From the NCBI RefSeq assembly GCF_003260015.1, contig NZ_QCXS01000002.1, positions 1,426,001 to 1,490,000 on the forward strand: a stretch of DNA of 64,000 bases, written 5' to 3'. The DNA comes from Nakamurella deserti (GTDB lineage Bacteria > Actinomycetota > Actinomycetes > Mycobacteriales > Nakamurellaceae). Shown piece by piece: positions 17,034 through 25,398 of this stretch. The notes beneath the pieces are model-generated. The model did no database searches. It saw only the letters and a list, made by a program, of their open reading frames with translations, and was not told where the DNA came from. Position numbers and translations under genes: made by a program. Position 1 is the stretch's first letter. Each line of letters opens with the position of its first letter.

Positions 17034-18812
17034 TCACCAGCCGGTCAGTGCCCTCCGGGCGGCGTCGACGACGCCGGTCGAGCTGGTGATCCGCCAGTCG
17101 GGGTACCCGCCGATGTCGAACCAGTCGACGCCGGTGACCTGGGTCGTCCGCAGGTAGTCGAACAGCTGCGCGGTCCAGGCGGCCTTGTCCCCGCCGCCCA
17201 CCGCACTGGCGGTCTCGGCGATGTAGACCGGCTTGCCGGGGGCGACGACGGCGAGCTGCGCGAGGGTCTCGCCGAACACCGAGGACGGCGACTTCCAGCC
17301 GCCCATCCCCGGGTTGTCGGTCCCGCCGTTGTAGCCGTCGACGCCGATGGAGTCGACGTAGGCCGCACCCGGGTAGACGCTCTGCAGGGCGACGGGCATG
17401 CCCTGCACGATGTTGACGCTCCAGGACCACTGCACGTTGGTCGCGCCGGCGGCGACGAAACGGTCGTGCACGTGGCGGTACGCGGCAACGTAGGCGGCCC
17501 CGGAGTTGCCGTTCGCGGCCGCTCCCCAGGGGTACCAGCCGGCGTTCATCTCGTGCGCGAACCGCATCTTCAACGGACCGCCGAAGGCCGCAGCCCCCCG
17601 GGCCCAGCTGTCGATGTAGCTGTCGAAGCGCCCGTCGATGATGTTCTGCAACCGGTAGGTGGGCTGGGTGGCGCCGGCGGCCGGGTCCCACGGCTCCCAG
17701 GTGATCGACGGCAGTGCGCCCGCTCTGGCCGTTGCCGTGACGATGTCGAGCGGGAAGCCATCCCGGTAGTGCCAGGCCATGAAGATGTTGAACTCGTCGA
17801 GTTTCTGACCGAGGGTCCGGGCGGTGGCGAGGGCGTTGTCCAGGCCACGGTTGGGACCGTCGTCGTGGGACAGGCCGAAGCTGCGATCGAAGGGAGGACT
17901 GGGAGTGCTCGAGGTCCGGAACGCGACCTGGTCCACGCGCAGGTTGCGGTCGCACGTGATGGGGGCCGTCGTCGCCGAGCCGAGGACCTGTACGTGGAAG
18001 TCGTTGGTGAACCTGACCGCGACGCTGTGCCTTCCCGCAGTGAAGGTCCCCGGCAGCGTGTAGTCCGTCCAGACGGTGGCGGTGACCGGAACCTTCGCCA
18101 CCGATCGGCCGTCGACGAGGAGTTCCATGACCGGAGCCCCCTGACACTGGTCTCCGCGGGCCCGGACCGTCACTCCGGTCGAGGTGGCGTCCGCTGAGAG
18201 TGACCCGTTCAGTGAGGCGCCGGACCACAGCAGAACAGATCGGCCCCCCACTGCCGCCCCGTCGGGGTAGACCATGCCGGTGCCCGCCGGGTATGACATC
18301 GACTCGGCCTGGGTGGCGGTCGCCGCCGGTGCGGCGGCGAGGACGAACGACGCTGTGTCGAGCAGCAGGTTTCGGTCGCAACCTGCCGCCGTCAGGTCGT
18401 TGTCGAAGGTCACGGCGACCGCATGCCGGCCCGCCGGCCATCTGCCGCTGAACGTGTGGTCGGACCATTCGGCTGCACCCACAGGGCGGGTGCCGATGGT
18501 GATGCCGTCGACCGCAACGGTCATCGTCGGTGCGCCCTGACACTGGTCACCGCGAACCCGCAGGACGAGACGCTCGGCGGTACCGGTCGTGGAGATCGCA
18601 CCGGTGGCGGTGGCGTTGGCCCACATCAGCAACGCCCGGCCCGCCGAGGCGCCCGGCTCCGGGGACACGGCGCCTGATCCCGCAGGCAACGCGAAGGACT
18701 CCGCTTCCACTGTCACGGCGTCCGCGGAAGCCGACGGGGGCGCGGCGAAGACGCCGAGGACCGGAAGGACGGCAGCGGCCGCGACGGCTGCGACGACTCG
18801 ACGTACGTTCAT
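17034..18812 (-). CDS. Secreted GH26-like hydrolase with two N-terminal carbohydrate-binding modules
   Basis: A 592-residue exported protein. A Sec signal peptide (MNVRRVVAAVAAAAVLPVLG) precedes two homologous beta-sandwich modules, about 32-165 and 170-305. Each has an AESF/AESMxxPAGxG opening, an RGDQCQGAP motif and CDRNL before the last strand, resembling CBM35/36-type modules. The catalytic domain (about 315-592) is GH26-like: RFAHEMNAGWYPWG carries the acid/base Glu and VYIAETAS the nucleophile Glu. The upstream frame stays open for another 1.6 kb opposite the LuxR gene, but ATG 18812 is the first start followed by a signal peptide. It converges with the other GH26-like gene and is probably a wall- or matrix-acting partner of the glycan locus. 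Confidence 0.83.
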   Translation of the reverse strand: MNVRRVVAAVAAAAVLPVLGVFAAPPSASADAVTVEAESFALPAGSGAVSPEPGASAGRALLMWANATATGAISTTGTAERLVLRVRGDQCQGAPTMTVAVDGITIGTRPVGAAEWSDHTFSGRWPAGRHAVAVTFDNDLTAAGCDRNLLLDTASFVLAAAPAATATQAESMSYPAGTGMVYPDGAAVGGRSVLLWSGASLNGSLSADATSTGVTVRARGDQCQGAPVMELLVDGRSVAKVPVTATVWTDYTLPGTFTAGRHSVAVRFTNDFHVQVLGSATTAPITCDRNLRVDQVAFRTSSTPSPPFDRSFGLSHDDGPNRGLDNALATARTLGQKLDEFNIFMAWHYRDGFPLDIVTATARAGALPSITWEPWDPAAGATQPTYRLQNIIDGRFDSYIDSWARGAAAFGGPLKMRFAHEMNAGWYPWGAAANGNSGAAYVAAYRHVHDRFVAAGATNVQWSWSVNIVQGMPVALQSVYPGAAYVDSIGVDGYNGGTDNPGMGGWKSPSSVFGETLAQLAVVAPGKPVYIAETASAVGGGDKAAWTAQLFDYLRTTQVTGVDWFDIGGYPDWRITSSTGVVDAARRALTGW

Positions 18813-18818
18813 ACACCG

Positions 18819-18839
18819 AACGTAACGATTAGTAACGTT
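18819..18839 (-). promoter_or_regulatory. Imperfect palindrome at the start of the CBM-GH26 gene
   Basis: A 21-bp element just 6 bases upstream of ATG 18812, with outer arms AACGT and ACGTT. Read on the minus strand it also contains the direct repeat CGTTAC-TAAT-CGTTAC. It overlaps where a ribosome binding site would be, so it could be an operator or part of the promoter of a transcript with a very short leader. Confidence 0.35.
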
Positions 18840-19443
18840 GCGTGATATGCCCCGTGCGGTTGTTTCTACCGGTACGCAGAGTGACCTCGTCCTGACAAGG
18901 TGGCCGACACTCTGCGCTGGCGTGCACGGAGCCGACATGCTCGACGCCGAGTCGTCGGCCTCGGTTTTCGACACGGTCAGCTCGGCGTCCTCGCTGTGCC
19001 AAGGTCCGGCTGGGTGCGTCGGAGGACGACGCGAGATCACCGCAGCAGAGATCACCTCCCGGTCGGGACGGACCTGGGGACAGCTGGACCCCGAGCGGTC
19101 CGGTCCTCCCCCCGGATGGGTCTCGACCGCCACCGGAGGAACTGCCGCGGACACGCGAATGCCGATACCCGGTGCCGCCGGTGCGCTGTCCGGCCGGGAC
19201 GGCGCTCCTCGGCTGCCACATCCAGCAACCGGGTCCCGCGACCCCGAGGTGGTCGCCTCGGCGCTGGACCGTCCGCCGGGTATCGGGTGACGTGACCACG
19301 AGGTCCGGTCCCTCGGTCGGGAACAGCACGGGCGGATGTCACACCCTCCGGCGACGTGGGTGATCATGGGGCGGGCCGCCCCCGGTACCAGGTGCGGTAC
19401 ACCGACCCGGCGTGGCCGACGGTGCGAGAGCGGGAGGGATCGA
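18840..19443. other. Divergent intergenic region, no gene seen
   Basis: About 600 bases between the divergent CBM-GH26 gene and the LuxR regulator. Open frames exist but show no domain or plausible composition. It should hold the promoters of both genes; I found no clear -35/-10 pair. Confidence 0.5.
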
Positions 19444-22400
19444 ATGGCAGCCGCGCGTGTGCGCCGAGCCGATGGCGGCCGCGGTCCCGGCACCCGCCGG
19501 GTGCAGCGGATCCGTCTGGGGGCGGCGATCGACCAGGCGTCCACCTCCCGCGGCACCACCGTCGTCATCGCCGGCGATGTCGGCGCCGGCAAGTCCAGAC
19601 TGGCGACCGAGACGTCGGAAGCGGCGCAGGCGCGGGGCTTCCGGGTGTTGACGGGCACCGCGGCGCAGATGCACGAGGACGTGACGTTCGCCGTGTTCCT
19701 GCACCTGCTCGGACCCGCGCTGGCGGCGGCGGACGCCGCTGAACGCCGGAGACTCACCGGCGGCCTGCCGGACCTCGCGCGGTTGTTCGTCGAGCTGCCC
19801 GGGGACCGGTTGCCGCCGATCGCCGACCCGGGCCTGGAGAGGCTGCGCCTGCTGGAGTCGGTGCTCGTGCTGGTGCGGCGGCTGTCGGTGGCGCAGCCGT
19901 TGGTGATGGTCCTCGACGATGTCCAGTGGGCCGACCGCGCCTCCGTCGACCTCCTGATGCACCTGACCCGGGGCATATCGGCGGAGCCGGTGCTGCTGAT
20001 CGTCTGCGTCCGCACCGACGACGGCCGGCACCCGGAACACCTGTCGGAGATGCTCGACCACGCCCGGCGGTCGGGCACCGTCGACGAGATCGTGCTGCCC
20101 GCGTTGGAACCCGACGAGGTGAGTCGGATCTGCACCGCGGTGCTGGACGGGCCGGCGCCGGCGGAACTGCTCGATGCGCTCACCGCCGCCGGCGTCGACA
20201 CACCGCTGTTCGTCCGTGAAGTGCTGACCACGTCGATCGGGAACGGCGCACTGGCCCAGCGGGGCGGGCACTGGGTCGTCGTCGGCGAGATCCCTACCGG
20301 GTCCAGCCGGACGATCGACGAGCTGATGGCGGGCCGTCTGAGGACGCTGTCGGAGAGCGCGCGGACGGCGTTGAACTGGGTCGTCGTCGCCGGCGAATCG
20401 GCCGTCGCCGTGGCCGGACACCTGGCCGAGCAGCACCTGCAAGCCGACTGGGCCGAGCTGACCGACCTCGGCTGGTTGACCGCCGGCGACCGCACGGGAC
20501 CACTGCGGGTGTCGCACCCGTTGCTGGCCGAGGTCTGCTACCGCTCCATTCCGCCCGGCGTCCGTCGGCGGATGCATCGCGAGGTGGCACGGGCCCTGCT
20601 GGATGGCGCGGTCACCGGTCCCGACACCGACCGCGCCGTCCCCGGCGACCGGCTGGGACTGATCGCGCACCACGTCCGGCTCGCCGGCCACGAATGGCCC
20701 GCCGGCTCGGCGCTGGACTGGATGACGGCGGCGGCGACGCTCGCGGACCGGGTCTCGGCCCAGCAGAGCTCCCTGGAGATGTGGTCCGGCGCCGAGCAGC
20801 TGGCTCGGCGGCTCCGGCCGTCGAAACTCCCGGAGATCCTGGAGCACCTGGGCCGGGCCCGGTCGCGGGTGGGACAGATCCCGGCAGCCCTGACGTCCTG
20901 GCACGAGGCCGTCCGCCTGCGGGCCGTCGCGGGCGACGGGGTCGCAGAAGCCCGCCTCCGGGGCGAGATGAGCATGGTCGTCTGCGATCAGGGCGACCCG
21001 GCGCAGGCCCGCTCGATGCTGGACGCGGCGAGCGAGGCCCTCCAGCGGTCACGCCGACGAGCCGACGGCGTCGTCACCGCTGCGGCGGTGGACGCGGAGG
21101 CGACGCTGCGGGCCGAGGCCACGCTGTGGGGGTTGCGCGTCTGGATCGCCGGACGCCACGACTCCCTGCCGCAACTGGTCACCCTGTCGACCGCACTGGA
21201 GGGTTTCTGCGCCCGTCACCCCGGCTCCGGGGCCGAACCGTCGCTGTACCTGCTGCGGTACGACATCGCCTGCCGCGAGGGCGATCTGCTCGCGGCGGAA
21301 GACCACGCCCGGCAGGCCTTGTCGTCGGCGACCGAGGCCGGCGACACCGTGGCCGCCGGGCACGCCCGCCGGCAGCTCTTCGTGAGCGCGCTGGGCCGGG
21401 GCGACCTCGCCACCGCGGACCGGGTCGCGCTGCCCCGGAGTGCCGGCCGCCCGGACGACCGTCGGGAGTTCGTGGCGAGCCCGCTCACCTCCGGAGCCCT
21501 GCGGGCCTTCGTCACCGACGACTGGGTGAGCGCCGATCGATCGGCCCGCTCGACCATCGAGTTCGGGCTGCGTATCGGTTCGCCGCGGGTCGTGGTCCCG
21601 ATCATGGGTTATCTCGCCGTCATCGCCGTCCAGCAGGGCCGGGTACCGGACGCCGAGTCACTCCTGGCCGAAGCGACGGAGACGCTCGGGTCCGGGGCCG
21701 GACGGGACCAGCACGTCGTCGGGGTGATGTACCAGGCCCGGGCCCTGGTGGATCTCGCCCAGGGCCGGGCGGCGGCGGCGGTTGCCGCCGCGCAGCAGGC
21801 AGCCGCCATCCGCGGGCTCCTGCCGGCGATGACGTTCGTTGCCTGGGTGCAGGGTCTTCTCGACCTGGGCGACGTCGACCGCGCACGGGAGGTGGCGAGG
21901 GATCTCGCGTCGATCGGGCCGGGCCCGTGGCCGACGGCGGTGTCGTCGTGGCTGTCGGGCCGCGTCGCACTGGTGGACGGCGAACCGCAGCGGGCGGTCG
22001 CGCTGCTCACCGCGTCACGACAGGAGCTCGAAGGCCTGCACATGCCCTACCAGGCCGCGCGGTCCGGCCTGGACGAGGCCCGCGCGCTGGCGGCGGTCGG
22101 ACGTCCCGAGGACGCGGCCACCCGGGCCCTCGCGTCGGCATCGGTCTTCGCCACGTACCAGGCGCGACCGTTGGCCGACGAGACCCGGCAGTTCCTGTCG
22201 ACCCTCGGTCACCGGATCGGCAACGGGCGGACCAGGGGACCGGCCTCGTCGCTGTCCGAGCGGGAGTGGGACGTGGTCGGACTGGTCGCCCAGGGCCTGT
22301 CCAACGCCGAGGTCGGGCGGCGTCTGTTCATCAGCCCCCGCACGGTGACCACCCATCTGCAGCACGTCTACAGCAAGACCGGGGTGACGTCGCGGACCGC

Positions 22401-22446
22401 CCTCGTGCGATGGGCGGTGGACGCAGCGCAACCCTCCACTCCGTGA
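19444..22446 (+). CDS. LAL-type LuxR-family transcriptional regulator
   Basis: A 1000-residue ATP-dependent regulator of the LAL (large ATP-binding LuxR/MalT-like) class. Walker A is GDVGAGKSRL near residues 46-55 and Walker B VLDDVQWADRAS near 157-168. A long helical TPR-like middle (about 400-930) is followed by a C-terminal GerE/LuxR helix-turn-helix: LSEREWDVVGLVAQGLSNAE and GRRLFISPRTVTTHLQHVYS. ATG 19444 is preceded by GGGAGGGA; an in-frame ATG at 19336 lacks a ribosome binding site. LAL proteins usually activate a neighbouring cluster in response to a ligand. The nearest targets are the phosphotransferase-like gene 150 bases downstream and the divergent glycan hydrolase. The inducing ligand is unknown. 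Confidence 0.9.
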   Translation: MAAARVRRADGGRGPGTRRVQRIRLGAAIDQASTSRGTTVVIAGDVGAGKSRLATETSEAAQARGFRVLTGTAAQMHEDVTFAVFLHLLGPALAAADAAERRRLTGGLPDLARLFVELPGDRLPPIADPGLERLRLLESVLVLVRRLSVAQPLVMVLDDVQWADRASVDLLMHLTRGISAEPVLLIVCVRTDDGRHPEHLSEMLDHARRSGTVDEIVLPALEPDEVSRICTAVLDGPAPAELLDALTAAGVDTPLFVREVLTTSIGNGALAQRGGHWVVVGEIPTGSSRTIDELMAGRLRTLSESARTALNWVVVAGESAVAVAGHLAEQHLQADWAELTDLGWLTAGDRTGPLRVSHPLLAEVCYRSIPPGVRRRMHREVARALLDGAVTGPDTDRAVPGDRLGLIAHHVRLAGHEWPAGSALDWMTAAATLADRVSAQQSSLEMWSGAEQLARRLRPSKLPEILEHLGRARSRVGQIPAALTSWHEAVRLRAVAGDGVAEARLRGEMSMVVCDQGDPAQARSMLDAASEALQRSRRRADGVVTAAAVDAEATLRAEATLWGLRVWIAGRHDSLPQLVTLSTALEGFCARHPGSGAEPSLYLLRYDIACREGDLLAAEDHARQALSSATEAGDTVAAGHARRQLFVSALGRGDLATADRVALPRSAGRPDDRREFVASPLTSGALRAFVTDDWVSADRSARSTIEFGLRIGSPRVVVPIMGYLAVIAVQQGRVPDAESLLAEATETLGSGAGRDQHVVGVMYQARALVDLAQGRAAAAVAAAQQAAAIRGLLPAMTFVAWVQGLLDLGDVDRAREVARDLASIGPGPWPTAVSSWLSGRVALVDGEPQRAVALLTASRQELEGLHMPYQAARSGLDEARALAAVGRPEDAATRALASASVFATYQARPLADETRQFLSTLGHRIGNGRTRGPASSLSEREWDVVGLVAQGLSNAEVGRRLFISPRTVTTHLQHVYSKTGVTSRTALVRWAVDAAQPSTP

Positions 22447-22465
22447 TGTCGGTGAGGTGGACCGC

Positions 22466-22511
22466 ATACGTAGGGCGGCGGATGGTGGAGTGCCGGCCGA
22501 CTGTGCAGCAT
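22466..22511 (+). repeat. Intergenic repeat, copy A
   Basis: Begins ATACGTAG (22466-22473), continues with a GCGRCGGATGGTG core and ends with GCAGCAT (22505-22511). The start-to-start distance of the two blocks is 39 bases, identical to copies B (25112) and C (45659). It lies between the LAL regulator and the phosphotransferase-like gene, about 85-130 bases before the latter's start. Confidence 0.65.
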
Positions 22512-22595
22512 CACTGTCGGACCCCGCCGGAACGGGCCGGCTGACGTGCCCGGCCGACGCGGGACCCGCTGCGCCACCGGAGGAGAGGCCCACCC

Positions 22596-25064
22596 GTGAA
22601 TGATCGAGCCGATGCGGCGATCGGTGCCCCGCTGCACCTGACCGACATCTCCACGGAGGACACGGACCGGGTCGGAGCGAAGGCGGCCCGGCTCGGGCAC
22701 CTCACGCGGGCCGGCTACCCGGTGCCGGCCGGATGCGTGTTCCCCGTCGGATTCCCGGCCGACCGACTCCCCGATCTCGACTGGCCGGCCCTGCTGTCCC
22801 GGGTCGGGCCCGGTCCCTACGCGGTGCGCTCGTCCGGCGTCAGCGAGGACGGCGCCGAGCGCTCGTTCGCCGGCATGTTCACCACCGGTCTCGATGTCGC
22901 GGCCGCGGACCTCCCCGCCGCGGTCGTCGCCTGCCTGCAGTCCGCCGACTCACCGCGGGTGCTGGCCTACGACACGGCGTCATCAGCCGCCGGCGCCACC
23001 GTCGCGGTCATCGTCCAGCAGATGGTCGACGCGACGGCCGCGGGTGTCGCCTTCACCGCGCATCCGGTCTCCGGAGACCGGGACATCGTGCTCGTCAGCG
23101 CCGTCCGTGGTCTCGGCGACCGGTTGGCCGACGGTCAGGTGACACCCCAGGAGTGGGCGGTCGACGACGACAGGGCGACCCTGCTGACCGACGACGGTTC
23201 GGCGGCGCTGACCGGGATCGACGCGGTCCGTGTCGCCGGCCTCGCGAAGCGGGTCGAAGCCGACCAGGGGATGCCGCAGGACATCGAGTGGGCGCTCGCC
23301 GACGGGGTGGTGCACCTGCTGCAGGCACGACCCATCACCGCCCTGGCGGCACCCCGGTGGGAGGCGGTCCCGGTCCCCGTCGACGTCCCACCGGGGTACT
23401 GGGAGCGCGACGCCACCCATTCACCGACCCCGTGGTCGCCGATGACCGGGTCCGTCTTCTTCGACGCCCGCAACGAGGGCATGCGGTCGATGTGCCAGCG
23501 GTTCGGGCTGCTCACCGAGACGATGGAGTTCCGGCAGATCGGCGGCTGGGACTACCTGCGCGTGGTCCCGCTGGGTGGCCGCGACCGGGCCGCGCCACCG
23601 ACGATGCTGTTGCCGCTGCTGATCCGGCTCGTCCCCGCGATGCGGGCCCGCCACCGGGTCGCCACGGCCGCCCGGGACACCGACCTCGCCGGACAGCTGA
23701 TCGAGAAGTGGTACATGACAGACCGTCCCGCGCTCGAGGCCGCGGCGGCGGCATTACTGGCGGTCGACCTGCCGACGCTGGGCGACCGGCGACTCGCGGC
23801 CCATCTGCGGGCCGCCGCGCAGCTGTTCGGGGACGGCACCCGGTTGCACTTCCTCCTGACCGGGCCGATCAACCTGGCCATGGCCGATCTGGCGTTCACC
23901 TGCCGGGAGCTGCTCGGCTGGTCGGACCTGCAGGTGTTCGCGTTGGTCAGCGGCCTGTCGGTGCGTTCCACCGGTCCGGCACACGCGCTGGCCGAGGTCG
24001 CCGCACTGGCGGGCACGCGACCCGACGTGGGTGTGGCGATCCGGAGCGGCGCGAGCATGGCGGAGCTGGCCGACCTCGACCCGGAGTTCGGGGACGCCCT
24101 GGGCCGGTACCAGTCGACGTACGGCGCGCGGGCCCTGCGCTACGAGCTGGAGCACCCGACCATGGCAGAGGTCCCCGAGATCACCCTGCGGGCGCTGGCC
24201 GCGCAGCTCGACCTCGGATACGACCCCCGTACCGAGGTCGACGCGCTGTCCCGGACGCGGCAGGAAACCGCCACCGACGCCCGCCGGCGACTCACCGGCG
24301 CGGCCCGGGAGCGGTTCGAGACGGCACTGGCCCGGGCATCCCGGGCCTACCCGGTGCGCGAGGACAACGAGACCCACACCACCAGCGTGCCGCTGGCCGT
24401 CCTGCGGTACGGGCTGCTGGAGCTCGCCCGCCGGTTGCTGCTGCGCTCGGCGATCGGTGAACCGTCGGACATCTTCTTCCTCACGCTGACCGAGGCGCTC
24501 GACGCGTTGCACGGGACGGACGACGGTGGTACCCGGGCCGCCACGATCAGCCGACGGCGGGCCGAGAGGCGTTGGATCCTCGACCATCCCGGGCCGGCCA
24601 GCTACGGCGTGAAGCCTCCGCCGCCACCGGATTTCACCGGACTTCCCGGGGCGTCCCGGTTCCACAACACGGCGATGGTCTGGGCGGTCGACCAGATCTT
24701 CGCGGCGAGCGCCGCGGCCGAGAACAGCGCCCGCCCGTCCGGGGACGTCCTGACCGGCACCGCCGCCTCCGCGGGCCGCGCCACCGGGCCGGTCCGGATC
24801 ATCCACGACGAGAGCCAGTTCGCCCTGATCCGTCCCGGGGACGTGCTGGTCTGCCCGGTGACCTCGCCGGTGTGGTCGGTCCTCTTCCCGTCCATCTGCG
24901 CCCTGGTCACCGACACCGGCGGCATCCTGTCGCACCCGGCGATCATCGCCCGGGAGTACCGGTTGCCCGCTGTCGTCGCCACCGGCAACGCCACCTCGGT
25001 GTTGGCCCAGGGGCAGTTGGTCACGGTGGACGGAACCACCGGTCTTGTCCATCCGCACCCCTGA
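22596..25064 (+). CDS. PEP-utilising / rifampin-phosphotransferase-like protein
   Basis: An 822-residue protein with the domain order of rifampin phosphotransferase and PEP synthase. An N-terminal ATP-grasp nucleotide domain spans about 1-260 (VGAKAARLGHLTRAGYPVP, YAVRSSGVSEDGAERSFAG, ending QARPIT). A long middle domain of about 270-710 follows, the substrate-binding part in Rph. The C-terminal swivelling phosphohistidine domain carries TDTGGILSHPAIIARE, with the phospho-carrier histidine at His780. Start GTG 22596 has GGAGGAGAGG upstream. Known family members phosphorylate rifamycins or make PEP. The middle domain, not readable by eye, decides the substrate. I did not find the rifamycin-associated element in its upstream region. 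It may be an antibiotic-modifying enzyme controlled by the adjacent LAL regulator, but that is inference. Confidence 0.82.
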   Translation: MNDRADAAIGAPLHLTDISTEDTDRVGAKAARLGHLTRAGYPVPAGCVFPVGFPADRLPDLDWPALLSRVGPGPYAVRSSGVSEDGAERSFAGMFTTGLDVAAADLPAAVVACLQSADSPRVLAYDTASSAAGATVAVIVQQMVDATAAGVAFTAHPVSGDRDIVLVSAVRGLGDRLADGQVTPQEWAVDDDRATLLTDDGSAALTGIDAVRVAGLAKRVEADQGMPQDIEWALADGVVHLLQARPITALAAPRWEAVPVPVDVPPGYWERDATHSPTPWSPMTGSVFFDARNEGMRSMCQRFGLLTETMEFRQIGGWDYLRVVPLGGRDRAAPPTMLLPLLIRLVPAMRARHRVATAARDTDLAGQLIEKWYMTDRPALEAAAAALLAVDLPTLGDRRLAAHLRAAAQLFGDGTRLHFLLTGPINLAMADLAFTCRELLGWSDLQVFALVSGLSVRSTGPAHALAEVAALAGTRPDVGVAIRSGASMAELADLDPEFGDALGRYQSTYGARALRYELEHPTMAEVPEITLRALAAQLDLGYDPRTEVDALSRTRQETATDARRRLTGAARERFETALARASRAYPVREDNETHTTSVPLAVLRYGLLELARRLLLRSAIGEPSDIFFLTLTEALDALHGTDDGGTRAATISRRRAERRWILDHPGPASYGVKPPPPPDFTGLPGASRFHNTAMVWAVDQIFAASAAAENSARPSGDVLTGTAASAGRATGPVRIIHDESQFALIRPGDVLVCPVTSPVWSVLFPSICALVTDTGGILSHPAIIAREYRLPAVVATGNATSVLAQGQLVTVDGTTGLVHPHP

Positions 25065-25398
25065 CCGGCAGCTCCCGCCGGGCGGTTCCACGACACGGCG
25101 TCCATGTCGCGATACGTAGTGCGACGGATGGTGCCGCCTGATCCGGCACGGCAGCATCTCCCTGCGAGGTCACCCCGACGGCCTCGCTGCGTTCGGGCTG
25201 GTGCTGGTCGCCGGGGGGGCGATCAGCGCCGGCGCCGGGCAGTGGTCCGGCAGGTCGGGCGGACACGCGACCGACCGCGCGGTGCGGTGTCGCGTTTGTC
25301 TCGGTGGGGGCCGGGCGTCCCCCGCCGCCCGTCGTCGGTGGACGTGCACGGGCCGTGAGGCACACACCCGGTTGAGAGGCCCGGCCTCCTGACATCCG
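25065..25398. other. Convergent intergenic region containing repeat copy B
   Basis: About 330 bases between convergent genes. Apart from the repeat at 25112-25157 I see no gene, and no strong terminator hairpin by eye. Confidence 0.5.
25112..25157 (+). repeat. Intergenic repeat, copy B
   Basis: ATACGTAG at 25112-25119, core GCGACGGATGGTGC, and GCAGCAT at 25151-25157. It lies 47 bases after the phosphotransferase-like stop, so copies A and B bracket that gene in the same orientation. Confidence 0.65.

Noticed and set aside
18813-20495. Upstream extension of the CBM-GH26 frame
   Set aside because: The frame stays open by chance opposite the LAL regulator gene; a signal peptide starts precisely at 18812.
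19339-20904. Minus-strand frame opposite the regulator
   Set aside because: No domain or good start, antisense to an intact LAL gene.
22447-22595. Rifamycin-associated element upstream of the phosphotransferase-like gene
   Set aside because: The GGGGCTTGCGGCAAGGCCC-type palindrome was looked for and not found here; only the unrelated repeat is present.
23754-25157. Minus-strand frame opposite the phosphotransferase-like gene
   Set aside because: Antisense shadow; the start lies in repeat copy B and the translation is uninformative.
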